A stretch of 64,000 nucleotides of DNA from Pengzhenrongella frigida (GTDB lineage: Bacteria > Actinomycetota > Actinomycetes > Actinomycetales > Cellulomonadaceae). The translations under genes and the position numbers were made by a program. The stretch lies in assembly GCF_004168625.1 (NCBI RefSeq), contig NZ_SDWW01000008.1, forward strand, positions 53,449 to 117,448, read 5' to 3'. Shown in pieces: positions 17,741 to 26,074 of the stretch (the stretch's first letter is position 1; every line of letters starts with the position of its first letter). A model generated the notes under the pieces. The model saw only the letters and a list, made by a program, of their open reading frames with translations. It was not told where the DNA came from and did not search any database.

Positions 17741-19716
17741 ACGGCCCGCTGCTCCTGGCCGGGCGGGAGGAACGGCTCCGCCGGGAGGCTAGCGGCGTGC
17801 GGGCGCCTCAGTTCCGGCGCCTGCTCGACGAGTGCGAGCGGTATCGCGGACAGACCCTCGCCACCGTCCATCCGGAGGCGTCGATCACCTACTTCGGTCC
17901 CGCGGCCGCCAACCTCGCCCTGGCCTATCGCCTCACCGGTCAGGAGCACTACCTCACCGAGCTGCGCCGCTGGCTCGCCCCGCCGGTCTCGTTCTCGCAC
18001 TGGGGCAAGGCCCACATGCCCGACCACGACCTCGACGCCGGGTGGCTGCTGCACGGGCTGTCGCTCGCCTACGCCTGGGCCGGGGACGCCCTGCCCGACG
18101 CGGAGCGCACCGCGCTGCGCGACAAGCTGATCCTGCAGGGCACCCGGATGTACGAGTTCGCGGTCGCGTCCGAGGGCGGCTGGTGGTCGTCGTCGTACTG
18201 GCAGAACCACAACTGGATCTGCTACGGCGGGCTGGCCACGGCGGGCTACGTGCTGGCCGACGAGCACCCGGCCGCGGCGACGTGGGCCGCGCGCGCCAAG
18301 GACAACTTCGACCTCGTGCTCGACCTGCTCCCCGAGGACGGCTCGAACAACGAGGGCGTCGTGTACTGGCGCTACGGGGTCCCCTGGCTCGTCAGCTACC
18401 TCGATGTCCTGAAGTCTGCTGAGGGGGTCGACTGGTTCCCCCGCAGCTCGTACCTGCGTGAGACGTTCTGGTACCGCCTGTACCAGGCGGCACCGGACTT
18501 CGAACGGATCGTCGACCACGGCGACTGCCATGACCGGCGCAGCGGCCATTCGGTGGCCCTGTACTACAAGCTCGCCGCGGAGTACCGCGTCCCGCAGGCG
18601 CAGTGGTTGGCGGCGAAGGTCGTCGACGGCTTCCTCTGGCGCGAGGCGTACGAGAGCGGGGTCAGACCCGGGGTTCGCCCCGAGGCCTACCAGGAGCTCC
18701 TCTGGTACGACCCGACTGTCATCGCGACGGGTCCCGAGACCCTGCCGCTGAGCCGGTACTTCCCCGATCTTGGCCTGGTGGCCGGCCGGACCTCCTGGGC
18801 GAAGGACGCCACCCTGGTGTCCTTCAAGGCCTCGCCCGGCGGGGGGCACAAGGCGTGGGTGACCTCGCACCGCATCGCGATGGACCGGGGCTGGACGACC
18901 CTCAACACCGGGCACCACCACCCCGACTCCGGCAGCTTCGTGCTGCTCGGGCAGGGCGCGTACCTCGCGGTCGACGACGGCTACTCGTCCAGCAAGCGCA
19001 CCGCTCACCACAACGCGGTCCTGGTGGACGGCACCGGGTTCGTCAACGAGGACCGCTACGACGTCTTCAAGGGTCTCGGCGCCGAGCACACCGCGCACAT
19101 CGTCACGACGACCTTGGGGCGAGGGTGGGTGCACGCCGTCAGCGAGGTCGCCGCGATGTACGCCCCGGGTCTGGGCGTCCTGCGGATGCGGCGCCACCTG
19201 GTGATGACGCCGTCGGGCGCCGTGGTGGTCGTCGACGACCTGGAGGCGACCGAGCCGCGACGGTGGACCTGGCTGCTCCAGACGGAGCATCCCGCGATCG
19301 CCGCCCGAGACGGACGATGGCTGGCGCCGGCCGGCAGCGGACAGCTCAGGGTCACCGCCCTGGAACCGGAGGGCACCGAGGACACGGTGACGCCCACGCG
19401 GGTCCACGCCAACCCCACGTCGTCGACCCCGAGCCTGGCGATCGTGAAGCTCCAGCACACCCTGCGACGCACGACTGCACCACGGACGGCCGCCCGGTTC
19501 GTGACCGTTCTCGAGGCCCGGACGTGGGACGACGACGGCGACGGCGACGTGCGCGCCTCGAGCTCCGGCCGAGAGCTCCTCGTGGTGGTCGAGCGCTCGG
19601 GGCTGGTCGAGGAGGTCGCGCTGCGGCTCGATGGCGTCACCGCGGTCCTCGCCGGTGCCGACGTCGCGGGTTCCGGCTTCGCGGGCCGGACGTCGCACGC
19701 GGGCCGCGGGCGATGA
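17737..19716 (+). CDS. Heparinase II/III-family polysaccharide lyase (second copy)
   Basis: 659 residues starting at a GTG that overlaps the previous lyase stop. The toroid domain carries SSSYWQNHNWICYGGLATAG (about 150-170) with the conserved Asn-His pair. The beta-sandwich domain carries NTGHHHPDSGSFVLLGQG (about 388-405) and RTAHHNAVLVDG. No export signal is seen. It differs substantially from the first lyase, so the two probably cut different linkages or act in sequence (endo then exo) rather than being a recent duplication. Its stop overlaps the next gene by ATGA. Confidence 0.87.
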   Translation: MNGPLLLAGREERLRREASGVRAPQFRRLLDECERYRGQTLATVHPEASITYFGPAAANLALAYRLTGQEHYLTELRRWLAPPVSFSHWGKAHMPDHDLDAGWLLHGLSLAYAWAGDALPDAERTALRDKLILQGTRMYEFAVASEGGWWSSSYWQNHNWICYGGLATAGYVLADEHPAAATWAARAKDNFDLVLDLLPEDGSNNEGVVYWRYGVPWLVSYLDVLKSAEGVDWFPRSSYLRETFWYRLYQAAPDFERIVDHGDCHDRRSGHSVALYYKLAAEYRVPQAQWLAAKVVDGFLWREAYESGVRPGVRPEAYQELLWYDPTVIATGPETLPLSRYFPDLGLVAGRTSWAKDATLVSFKASPGGGHKAWVTSHRIAMDRGWTTLNTGHHHPDSGSFVLLGQGAYLAVDDGYSSSKRTAHHNAVLVDGTGFVNEDRYDVFKGLGAEHTAHIVTTTLGRGWVHAVSEVAAMYAPGLGVLRMRRHLVMTPSGAVVVVDDLEATEPRRWTWLLQTEHPAIAARDGRWLAPAGSGQLRVTALEPEGTEDTVTPTRVHANPTSSTPSLAIVKLQHTLRRTTAPRTAARFVTVLEARTWDDDGDGDVRASSSGRELLVVVERSGLVEEVALRLDGVTAVLAGADVAGSGFAGRTSHAGRGR

Positions 19717-20345
19717 GCGCGGCGAGCGGGCGGCGCGAGCGCAGGTCCTGGGAGCAGGGGCTGCTAGCAGCACTCGCCTATCCGGCGAACCTCGCCTTCG
19801 CCGGCGTCGCGACCTTCCTGCTCGCCCTCCCCCTGGTCACCGCCCTGCCCGCCGCGATCGCCGGCGCGCGGGCGATGGACGGGTGGCTGCGGCACGGCGA
19901 CGACACGGTCTTCACCGCGACGTTCCGGGAGTTCGCCGCCACCTGGCGGCGCACGCTGCCGCTCGGGGCGCTCAGCCTCGTGGTGGTCGCCCTGCTCGGG
20001 GTCGACGGCGCCTTCCTGTGGAGCCGGCTCGTCGGCGGAGGCTCCGCGGCGCTCCTCCTGGCTGCGGCGACGATCCCGGTGACGGTCACCGTGGCTCTCG
20101 TGCTCCTGGCCGTGCCGGTGGCAGCCACCCGCAGCCCTGACGGGTCGTGGCGCAGCTGGCTCGTGGAGGCGGGCTACCTCGTCGCCCGACGTCCGGCGCG
20201 GGCCGGCGTGCTGCTCCTCCTCACGGTCGCGTTCGCACTCACCTGCGTCCTGGTGCCGACGGTCATCCCCTTCTTCGGGCTGTCTGTCCCGGTGTACCTG
20301 GCCCTCGTCTCGCTCGGGCCCAGCAGTCCGGGCTCCGCCACGTGA
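19713..20345 (+). CDS. DUF624 (YesL-like) membrane protein
   Basis: A 210-residue protein with about four or five membrane segments and the N-terminal motif AYPANLAFAGVATFLLALPL typical of the DUF624/YesL family. Members are recurrently found beside sugar ABC importers and polysaccharide lyases in Gram-positive bacteria, and their biochemical role is not established. It overlaps both neighbours by 4 bp, so it is an integral part of this operon. An accessory role in oligosaccharide import is a reasonable inference. Confidence 0.85.
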   Translation: MSAASGRRERRSWEQGLLAALAYPANLAFAGVATFLLALPLVTALPAAIAGARAMDGWLRHGDDTVFTATFREFAATWRRTLPLGALSLVVVALLGVDGAFLWSRLVGGGSAALLLAAATIPVTVTVALVLLAVPVAATRSPDGSWRSWLVEAGYLVARRPARAGVLLLLTVAFALTCVLVPTVIPFFGLSVPVYLALVSLGPSSPGSAT

Positions 20346-21532
20346 TCGTTGGTCCCCGACGGTGGTCCCCGCTGCGCGACACCCCGGCGGCCCTGTGGGT
20401 GCTGTACGCCGACACGTTCACCATGGCGGTCGGGTTCTACATGCTGATCCCGCTCCTGGCCCTGCACTTCCTCGACGACCTCGGGATGTCGATCGCGCTC
20501 GTCGGTGTGCTCGCCGCGGTCCGCAGCGCCTCCCAGCAGGGGCTGATGCCGGTGTCCGGGTGGATCGCCGACCGGGTGGACTATCGACGGGCGATCTGCG
20601 CTGGCGTCCTGGTGCGGGCGGGCGGGTTCGCGCTGCTCGGCACGGTCGGCAGCACGCCCGGCCTGGTCGTCGCCTCGGTGCTCACGGGGGTCGGCGGGTC
20701 GCTCTTCCACCCGGCGAGCTACGCCGCGTATGCGGCGTTGGCACGGGGACGCGACCACGTCCGCGTCTACTCCACCCGCGAGCTGGTCTCCAACCTCGGA
20801 TTCGTCGTCGGCCCCGTTCTCGGCGGCGCCGTCGCGGGGCTGAACTTTCAGTGGGTGAGCTACGGCGCGGCGGCCCTGTTCCTGATCGCCTTCGTCGTCA
20901 CGGCCGTCGGCCTCCCGGCCGGGCTGTCGGGGCCCGGTCGAGCGCGGCCCGACCTGCGGGCCGTGTTCACCGACCGCGCGTTCGTCCGCTACTGCGTGCT
21001 CGCCGGGGCGTTGTGGCTCCTCATCTCGCAGCTGTACCTGGTCGTGCCCGTGCGCGCGGCAGTCGTGCTGCCGGGCACGTTCGGGGTCGGCCTGGTCTAC
21101 TCCGCCGCCGCGGTGATCATGGTCCTCACGATGCTGCCGCTGACCGGCTTCGCCTCACGCCGGCTCGAGGCCGGGCAGATCCTCTCCTGGGGGGCGTTCG
21201 CCCTCGCGACCGGGATCGCGGTGATGGGCCTGTGGAGCTCGCTCGCCGGGCTGCTCGTCGGGGTCAGCCTCTTCACCGTGGGACAGATGCTGGCCCAGCC
21301 GGTCATGAACGCCGCCGTCGCCGGCTACTCGAGCGACGGGTCCGTGGCCTCCTACTTCGGGGTCCAAGGACTGGCCCTCGCCGTCGGCGGTGTGGTGGGC
21401 AACCTCGTCGGCGGCGCGCTCTACGGCCTCGCGGCCCGGGGCGGGTGGGTCGCGCTCACCCCCTGGGTCGGCTTCCTCACCTGGGGCCTCGTCCTTGCCC
21501 TCGTCCTGCGGCGCCCGGGGTATGTCCGCTGA
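20342..21532 (+). CDS. Major facilitator superfamily transporter
   Basis: 396 residues with about 12 hydrophobic segments and the MFS cytoplasmic loop (SGWIADRVDYRRAI, about 68-81). A GTG start overlaps the DUF624 stop. The family covers exporters and sugar or acid symporters, and nothing here fixes the direction. In this operon it may move a monomer, an unsaturated uronate or an acid product. It is followed after 78 bp by the CE7 esterase. Confidence 0.88.
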   Translation: MIVGPRRWSPLRDTPAALWVLYADTFTMAVGFYMLIPLLALHFLDDLGMSIALVGVLAAVRSASQQGLMPVSGWIADRVDYRRAICAGVLVRAGGFALLGTVGSTPGLVVASVLTGVGGSLFHPASYAAYAALARGRDHVRVYSTRELVSNLGFVVGPVLGGAVAGLNFQWVSYGAAALFLIAFVVTAVGLPAGLSGPGRARPDLRAVFTDRAFVRYCVLAGALWLLISQLYLVVPVRAAVVLPGTFGVGLVYSAAAVIMVLTMLPLTGFASRRLEAGQILSWGAFALATGIAVMGLWSSLAGLLVGVSLFTVGQMLAQPVMNAAVAGYSSDGSVASYFGVQGLALAVGGVVGNLVGGALYGLAARGGWVALTPWVGFLTWGLVLALVLRRPGYVR

Positions 21533-21610
21533 CCCGCGCGCCGACCCTGGGCCGATGTTCCGTCCTTCCGTTCCGACCTTCCGTTCCGCCACCGCCAAGG
21601 GAGCTCCCCT

Positions 21611-22591
21611 GTGTTCGTCGACAAACCGCTCGACCAGCTGGTCACCTACCGCCCCGAGCCCGAGGAGCCGGCCGACTTCGACGCCTTCTGGCAGCGGTCC
21701 CTGGCAGCGTCGCCGGTGGGTGCGGCGACCTTCGTCCCGGTCGAGATGGGGCTCGCCACCGTCGAGGTCTTCGACGTCACGTTCCCGGGTTGGGCGGGCC
21801 AGCCCATCAAGGGCTGGCTGCTGCTCCCACGCGAACGCAGCGGACCACTGCCCGCGGTGGTGCAGTACATCGGGTACAACGGCGGGCGAGGCATCCCCTA
21901 CGAGTGGCTGACCTGGAGCGCGGCCGGGTACGCGCACCTCATCATGGACAACCGCGGTCAAGGCGGTGGCGGAAAGACGATCGCCCATACCGACGACGTC
22001 CACCCCGAGGGTCACGGCTCGTCGTCGCCCGGCTTCGTCACCCGGGGGATCGAGGATCCGGAGCGTCACTACTTCCGCCGTCTGGTCACCGACGCGGTCC
22101 GCGCCGTCGACGCGGTGCGACAGGCGCCCGGCGTCGATCCCCTGCGGGTGGCCGTGCTGGGCGGGAGTCAAGGGGCCGGGCTCGCACTGGCGGTCGCCGG
22201 GCTCCGAACCGACGTGGCCGCAGGGATCGTCGACGTCCCGTTCATGTGCCACTACCGGCACGCCTCGACCATCACGGACACCGGTCCCTACGCCGAGATC
22301 CGCCGATTCCTGTCCGGGCACCGCGACCAGGCAGAGACCGCGATGCGCACCCTGTCCTACTTCGACGGCGTGAACTTCGCCGCCCGGGCCACGTGCCCGG
22401 CGTGGTTCTCCGTGGCGCTGATGGACAACATCTGCCCGCCGTCCACGGTCTTCGCCGCCTACCACCGGTACGCCGGCACGGCCCAGATCGAGGTGTTCCC
22501 GTACAACGGGCACGAGGGCGGCGGCCCGTACGACGTGCCCCGCAAGCTCGCCGTCCTGGCCGCCGCGATCGGTGTGCCCTGCGCCCTCTGA
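21611..22591 (+). CDS. CE7-family acetyl esterase (acetylxylan esterase / cephalosporin-C deacetylase type)
   Basis: 326 residues of the AXE1 alpha/beta-hydrolase family. The nucleophile Ser186 is in GGSQGA, the acid Asp272 in LMDNICPPST and the histidine H301 in YNGHEGGG, with the family marker NRGQGGG (114-120). AAGGGAG lies at good distance before the GTG start. It has no signal peptide, as is typical for CE7, so it removes acetyl groups from imported oligosaccharides. As the last gene of the lyase operon it implies that the transported glycan is acetylated. Confidence 0.92.
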   Translation: MFVDKPLDQLVTYRPEPEEPADFDAFWQRSLAASPVGAATFVPVEMGLATVEVFDVTFPGWAGQPIKGWLLLPRERSGPLPAVVQYIGYNGGRGIPYEWLTWSAAGYAHLIMDNRGQGGGGKTIAHTDDVHPEGHGSSSPGFVTRGIEDPERHYFRRLVTDAVRAVDAVRQAPGVDPLRVAVLGGSQGAGLALAVAGLRTDVAAGIVDVPFMCHYRHASTITDTGPYAEIRRFLSGHRDQAETAMRTLSYFDGVNFAARATCPAWFSVALMDNICPPSTVFAAYHRYAGTAQIEVFPYNGHEGGGPYDVPRKLAVLAAAIGVPCAL

Positions 22592-22643
22592 CGGCGAGGG
22601 GCCCGGCCGGGCCGGCCGGTCCGGGCGGTCGACCCCGACGTCC

Positions 22644-22683
22644 GCACGGCGCCCGTCGTCGACGATCGCGACGGGCGCCGTGC
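22644..22683. terminator. Bidirectional hairpin terminator between convergent esterase genes
   Basis: GCACGGCGCCCGTCG (22644-22658) is perfectly complementary to CGACGGGCGCCGTGC (22669-22683), a 15-bp stem with a 10-nt loop. It lies between the ends of two convergent transcription units, 52 bp after one stop and 8 bp before the other. Confidence 0.8.
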
Positions 22684-22691
22684 GTCACGCC

Positions 22692-25139
22692 CTAGCTCAG
22701 GAGCGTCGGCGCTCCCGACCCTCCCGTCCGACGCCGCATCCCGACCGCGCCCCCACCCAGGGTGACCAGGGCCCCGGCGAGCAGCAGCATCCGGAGGGCG
22801 TCGAACCCGGTCGAGCTCAGCAGGCCGGACCGCACCCGCGCCACGACGGGCACGGCTGAGGCAGTCGACGGCGCCGCGGAGCCACCCCCGCCGCTCACCG
22901 GCGGGGTCACGCCGGCGCCGGGCCCCGCGCCCGGTGCCGCCGGAGCACCGAAGGCGACCGAGGTGAGCAGGATGTCGCCCGCGCCGGCGTTGGTCGCGCC
23001 GTCGGCCGCGCCGTAGGTCAACGCACCGACCCACGCGGTGGCCGCGCCGTCGTAGGCCACATAGAGGTTGCTGTCGTAGTCGTCCATGCCGTCGCGTTCG
23101 ATCGTGCCGAACTGCGTGACCGGCCCCGCTCCGCCGGTGGGCGTGATCGCGACCCTGAACAGGTCCACGCCGCCGACCCCACCGGCAAGTCGCCCGGAGG
23201 TGTGTCCCAGCACGAGCAGCCGGCCCGTGGGCTCGGCCACGACCGCGACCGCCCGGTCGTCGCCGGTCGTGCCCACCTGGGTGGACCAGCGCACCGTCCC
23301 GTCGGTCCCGAGCGAAACGACGAACGCATCCTTGTCCCCCAGCGGGTGTGCCCCGAGGGTGCCCTCCGTGTCACCGACGGCCACGACCGCGTCGGCGGTC
23401 GTGGCGAGCCCGAGGACCTGATCGCTTGCCGCCGTACCGACCGCGGTGACCCACTGCCGTCCGCCGGCGGCGGTGTACCGCGCGACCCAGCCGTCGTTCG
23501 CACCGAGACCGGTGGCGCCCGGCAGCGCTCCGCCGGCGACCCCGGCGACGTACGCCCCGCCGTCCGCGGCGAGCGAGATCGCAAGGGCCTTGTCCTCACC
23601 CGGGCTGCCGATCTGGTCCGACCAGAGCAGGGTGCCCGCACCGTCGAACCGGGCGAGGACGGCGTCCTTGTCGCCGGCGCTCGCCGTGCCGTCGAAGCTG
23701 CCGGACGTGTAGCCGGCCACGTAGATCCCGCCGGCGCCGTCGGAGGCCGTCGCGTACGCGCGGTCGGCCTTCAGCGGGTCACCGAGCTGGCGCAGCCACT
23801 GCCGGGTGCCGGTGGAGTCCATCGCGGCGACGAACAGGTCGTCCGAGGCACCGCTCGGGTGGGCGCCGTCCAGGTCCCCTCGGGTGTACCCGGCAGCCAG
23901 GACCGCTCCCCCGGCGCCGGGCACCAGTCCGTATGCGCGATCGTTCGCCACGGTGCCGAGCACGTGGGACCACAGCGTGTCGCCCGTCGCTGACCGGGCC
24001 TGCACGACGGCGTCCATGCCACCGACCGCGCCGACCCCCGGCAGCGCGGACGCCGCGTTGACGGCCACGATCACCGAGCCGTCGGGCGAGGCGACCACAC
24101 CACCGGCGCGGTCGTCACCAGCACTGCCGAGGGTCGCACCCACGAGGGGATCCGGCACGGTCGTTCGGAGGTACGCCGCCACGTCCACGAGTCCTTCCCG
24201 GAAAGCGGGGCGCCACACCGTCCAGTCGTGACCGCCGTTCAGCACGCGCAGCTCGGCCGTGACCCCGGGGACCCGGCGGGCGGTGTTGTACAGCTGCGCC
24301 GATTCCAGGTCGAGGTCGTGGCTGGCGTCCGCGGGTGCCGGGTTCGCGTACTCGTCGTCACCGACGGCGATGAACAGGTGCACGGGCAGCGCGGGATCCA
24401 ATGCCGCCAGCCCGGCCGGGTAGTTGAGCGCGTCGTACCGCGCCTGGTCGAACAGTGCGGTGCCCACGCCGTACGCGCCGTAGTCCCGGGTCGACGAGTC
24501 CGCCGGCGGGGTCGGCACGTAGACCGCCGGGCTGAGCACGATCGCTGCCGAGAACACGTCCTGGTGGGCGAGCGTGTACCGCAGCGCACCGGCCCCGCCC
24601 ATCGAGTACCCGCCGACCGCCCGCGCGGAGCGGTCGTCGACCGTCCGGTAGGTCGCATCGACGTACGTCACGAGGTCCCGGGTGAGCGCGGTCTCCACCG
24701 CCTGACCGGGTCCGTCCGCGGCGGGATCTGTCCCGGTGTACGTCGAGTCGACGTACCAGCTCCCCCCGCCGCTCCAGGGCGCGTCCGGCATGACGACCAC
24801 CATGGGCGGGACGGAACCGTCGGCGATCATGGCGTCGAGCTCGCCCGCGACCTGGGTCCACGCGCTCTGCGTGTCGCCTCGGCCGTGCAGGAGGTACAGG
24901 GTCGGATAGCTCTCGGTCGCGGCCGCGTATCCGGGCGGCAGGTAGGTCGTGAAGCTGATCGCGCCGCCGAGCGCGGCGGAGGGCGCGGTTCCCGGCACGA
25001 GGGTGCCTGCTGGTTCCGCGGCGGCGGCCGGTGGGCCGGTGACCGTCCCGAGGGTGAGGCCTAGCGCGCAGGCCAGGAGGAGGGTCGGGCCGCGCCGCGG
25101 TGACCTCCGGGACCGTCGGTGGGACGTGGATGTGCTCAT
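22692..25139 (-). CDS. Secreted CE1-type esterase with beta-propeller repeats and C-terminal sorting-like signal
   Basis: 815 residues. A long signal peptide (RRSRRSPRRGPTLLLACALG, ending near AAA-EP) leads to an esterase D / feruloyl-esterase-like domain (about 55-330) with LYLLHGRGDTQSAW, nucleophile Ser179 in GGYSMGG and a late histidine in NGGHDWTVW. Then come about six SBBP-type propeller repeats (GSAGDDRAGGVVASPDGSV, GDKDAVLARFDGAG and so on), a Pro/Gly/Ser linker, and a C terminus of LSSTG, a hydrophobic helix and RRRTGG, resembling a sortase signal. It should hydrolyse esters on a polymer while anchored outside the cell. It starts 38 bp after the citE-like stop with GAGGAGAT upstream, so it may be the last gene of the 37-kb operon. 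Confidence 0.87.
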   Translation of the reverse strand: MSTSTSHRRSRRSPRRGPTLLLACALGLTLGTVTGPPAAAAEPAGTLVPGTAPSAALGGAISFTTYLPPGYAAATESYPTLYLLHGRGDTQSAWTQVAGELDAMIADGSVPPMVVVMPDAPWSGGGSWYVDSTYTGTDPAADGPGQAVETALTRDLVTYVDATYRTVDDRSARAVGGYSMGGAGALRYTLAHQDVFSAAIVLSPAVYVPTPPADSSTRDYGAYGVGTALFDQARYDALNYPAGLAALDPALPVHLFIAVGDDEYANPAPADASHDLDLESAQLYNTARRVPGVTAELRVLNGGHDWTVWRPAFREGLVDVAAYLRTTVPDPLVGATLGSAGDDRAGGVVASPDGSVIVAVNAASALPGVGAVGGMDAVVQARSATGDTLWSHVLGTVANDRAYGLVPGAGGAVLAAGYTRGDLDGAHPSGASDDLFVAAMDSTGTRQWLRQLGDPLKADRAYATASDGAGGIYVAGYTSGSFDGTASAGDKDAVLARFDGAGTLLWSDQIGSPGEDKALAISLAADGGAYVAGVAGGALPGATGLGANDGWVARYTAAGGRQWVTAVGTAASDQVLGLATTADAVVAVGDTEGTLGAHPLGDKDAFVVSLGTDGTVRWSTQVGTTGDDRAVAVVAEPTGRLLVLGHTSGRLAGGVGGVDLFRVAITPTGGAGPVTQFGTIERDGMDDYDSNLYVAYDGAATAWVGALTYGAADGATNAGAGDILLTSVAFGAPAAPGAGPGAGVTPPVSGGGGSAAPSTASAVPVVARVRSGLLSSTGFDALRMLLLAGALVTLGGGAVGMRRRTGGSGAPTLLS

Positions 25140-25177
25140 GCTCGATCTCCTCGTTGAGATGGGGCGCTGCAGGGAGC

Positions 25178-26074
25178 TCAGGACAGGTCTGGCCGCGGGC
25201 TCGGGGTCGGTTCAGCGAGCGCCACCGTGCGCCGGGCGCGTTCGACCATCGCGACGTCGAGGAACGTGCCGTCGGGCAGCACGACCGTCCCGTTCCCCGC
25301 CCGTTGGGCGTCGCGCATGGCGGCGACCACGAGCCGGGCGCGGGCGACCTCGACCTCGGTCGGGGCGAAGGCCGCCACGATCACCGGCAGCTGCCGGGGG
25401 TGGATGGCGGTCCGTCCGAGGAAACCGAGGCTGCGCCCGATCGCGCACGAGCGCGCCAGGCCCGCGTCGTCGCGCACGTTCGGGTAGACCGACATGGACG
25501 GCGCGGGGAGCCCGGCGGCCCGAGCCGCGATCACGATCCGCGAACGCGCGTAGGCGAGGGCGGCGTCGTCGTCGATGCCGAGGTCAGAGCGGAGGTCGGC
25601 CTCGCCGAGGCCGAGGCTGGCGACCCGGGGATGTGCCCGCGCGATGTCGTGCGCGGACTCGATGCCGCCGGCGGTCTCCAGCAGGACGTGCAGGGGCCGG
25701 TCCCCCACCGCCAGCGCGACGCGCTCGAGGTCGGCCGGTGAACCGACCTTCGGGATCCGGACCGCGATCTGGGCCGGAAGGGCGGCGAGTGCGGCGAGGT
25801 CGAGGGCACCCCAGGGGGTCTCGAGGGCGTTGACCCGTACCTGCACGCGCCGATCGAGGTGCCCGGACAGCAGGTCGACGAGCGCCGCCCGGGCCGCTTG
25901 CTTGTGGGCGGGGGCGACCGCGTCCTCGAGGTCGACGATCACGACGTCGGCGGCGGAGGCCAGGGCCTTGGCGACCAGGCCGGGGCGGTCCGCCGGCGCG
26001 TACAGGAGCGTCACGACCGGGCGGTGCGCCGGGGCCGGGGTCGGATCCGGGGTCGGGGCGCCGTCCTGCCTCAC
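25178..26074 (-). CDS. HpcH/HpaI aldolase / CitE-like acyl-CoA lyase
   Basis: 298 residues of the citrate lyase beta-subunit / malyl- and citramalyl-CoA lyase family. Visible motifs are LYAPADRPGLVAKALA, VIVDLEDAV (substrate/Mg loop), VRVNA, RIPKVGS, LLETAGGIES (Mg-binding Glu) and GLGEADLRSDLGI. The GTG start overlaps the CoA-transferase stop (GTGA). Coupled to a class III CoA-transferase, it would cleave a beta-hydroxyacyl-CoA to acetyl-CoA (or propionyl-CoA) plus a 2-oxoacid. No alpha or gamma citrate-lyase subunits are present, which favours the free acyl-CoA lyase type. Fragments of a near-identical sequence occur at 7984-8046. Confidence 0.88.
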   Translation of the reverse strand: MRQDGAPTPDPTPAPAHRPVVTLLYAPADRPGLVAKALASAADVVIVDLEDAVAPAHKQAARAALVDLLSGHLDRRVQVRVNALETPWGALDLAALAALPAQIAVRIPKVGSPADLERVALAVGDRPLHVLLETAGGIESAHDIARAHPRVASLGLGEADLRSDLGIDDDAALAYARSRIVIAARAAGLPAPSMSVYPNVRDDAGLARSCAIGRSLGFLGRTAIHPRQLPVIVAAFAPTEVEVARARLVVAAMRDAQRAGNGTVVLPDGTFLDVAMVERARRTVALAEPTPSPRPDLS

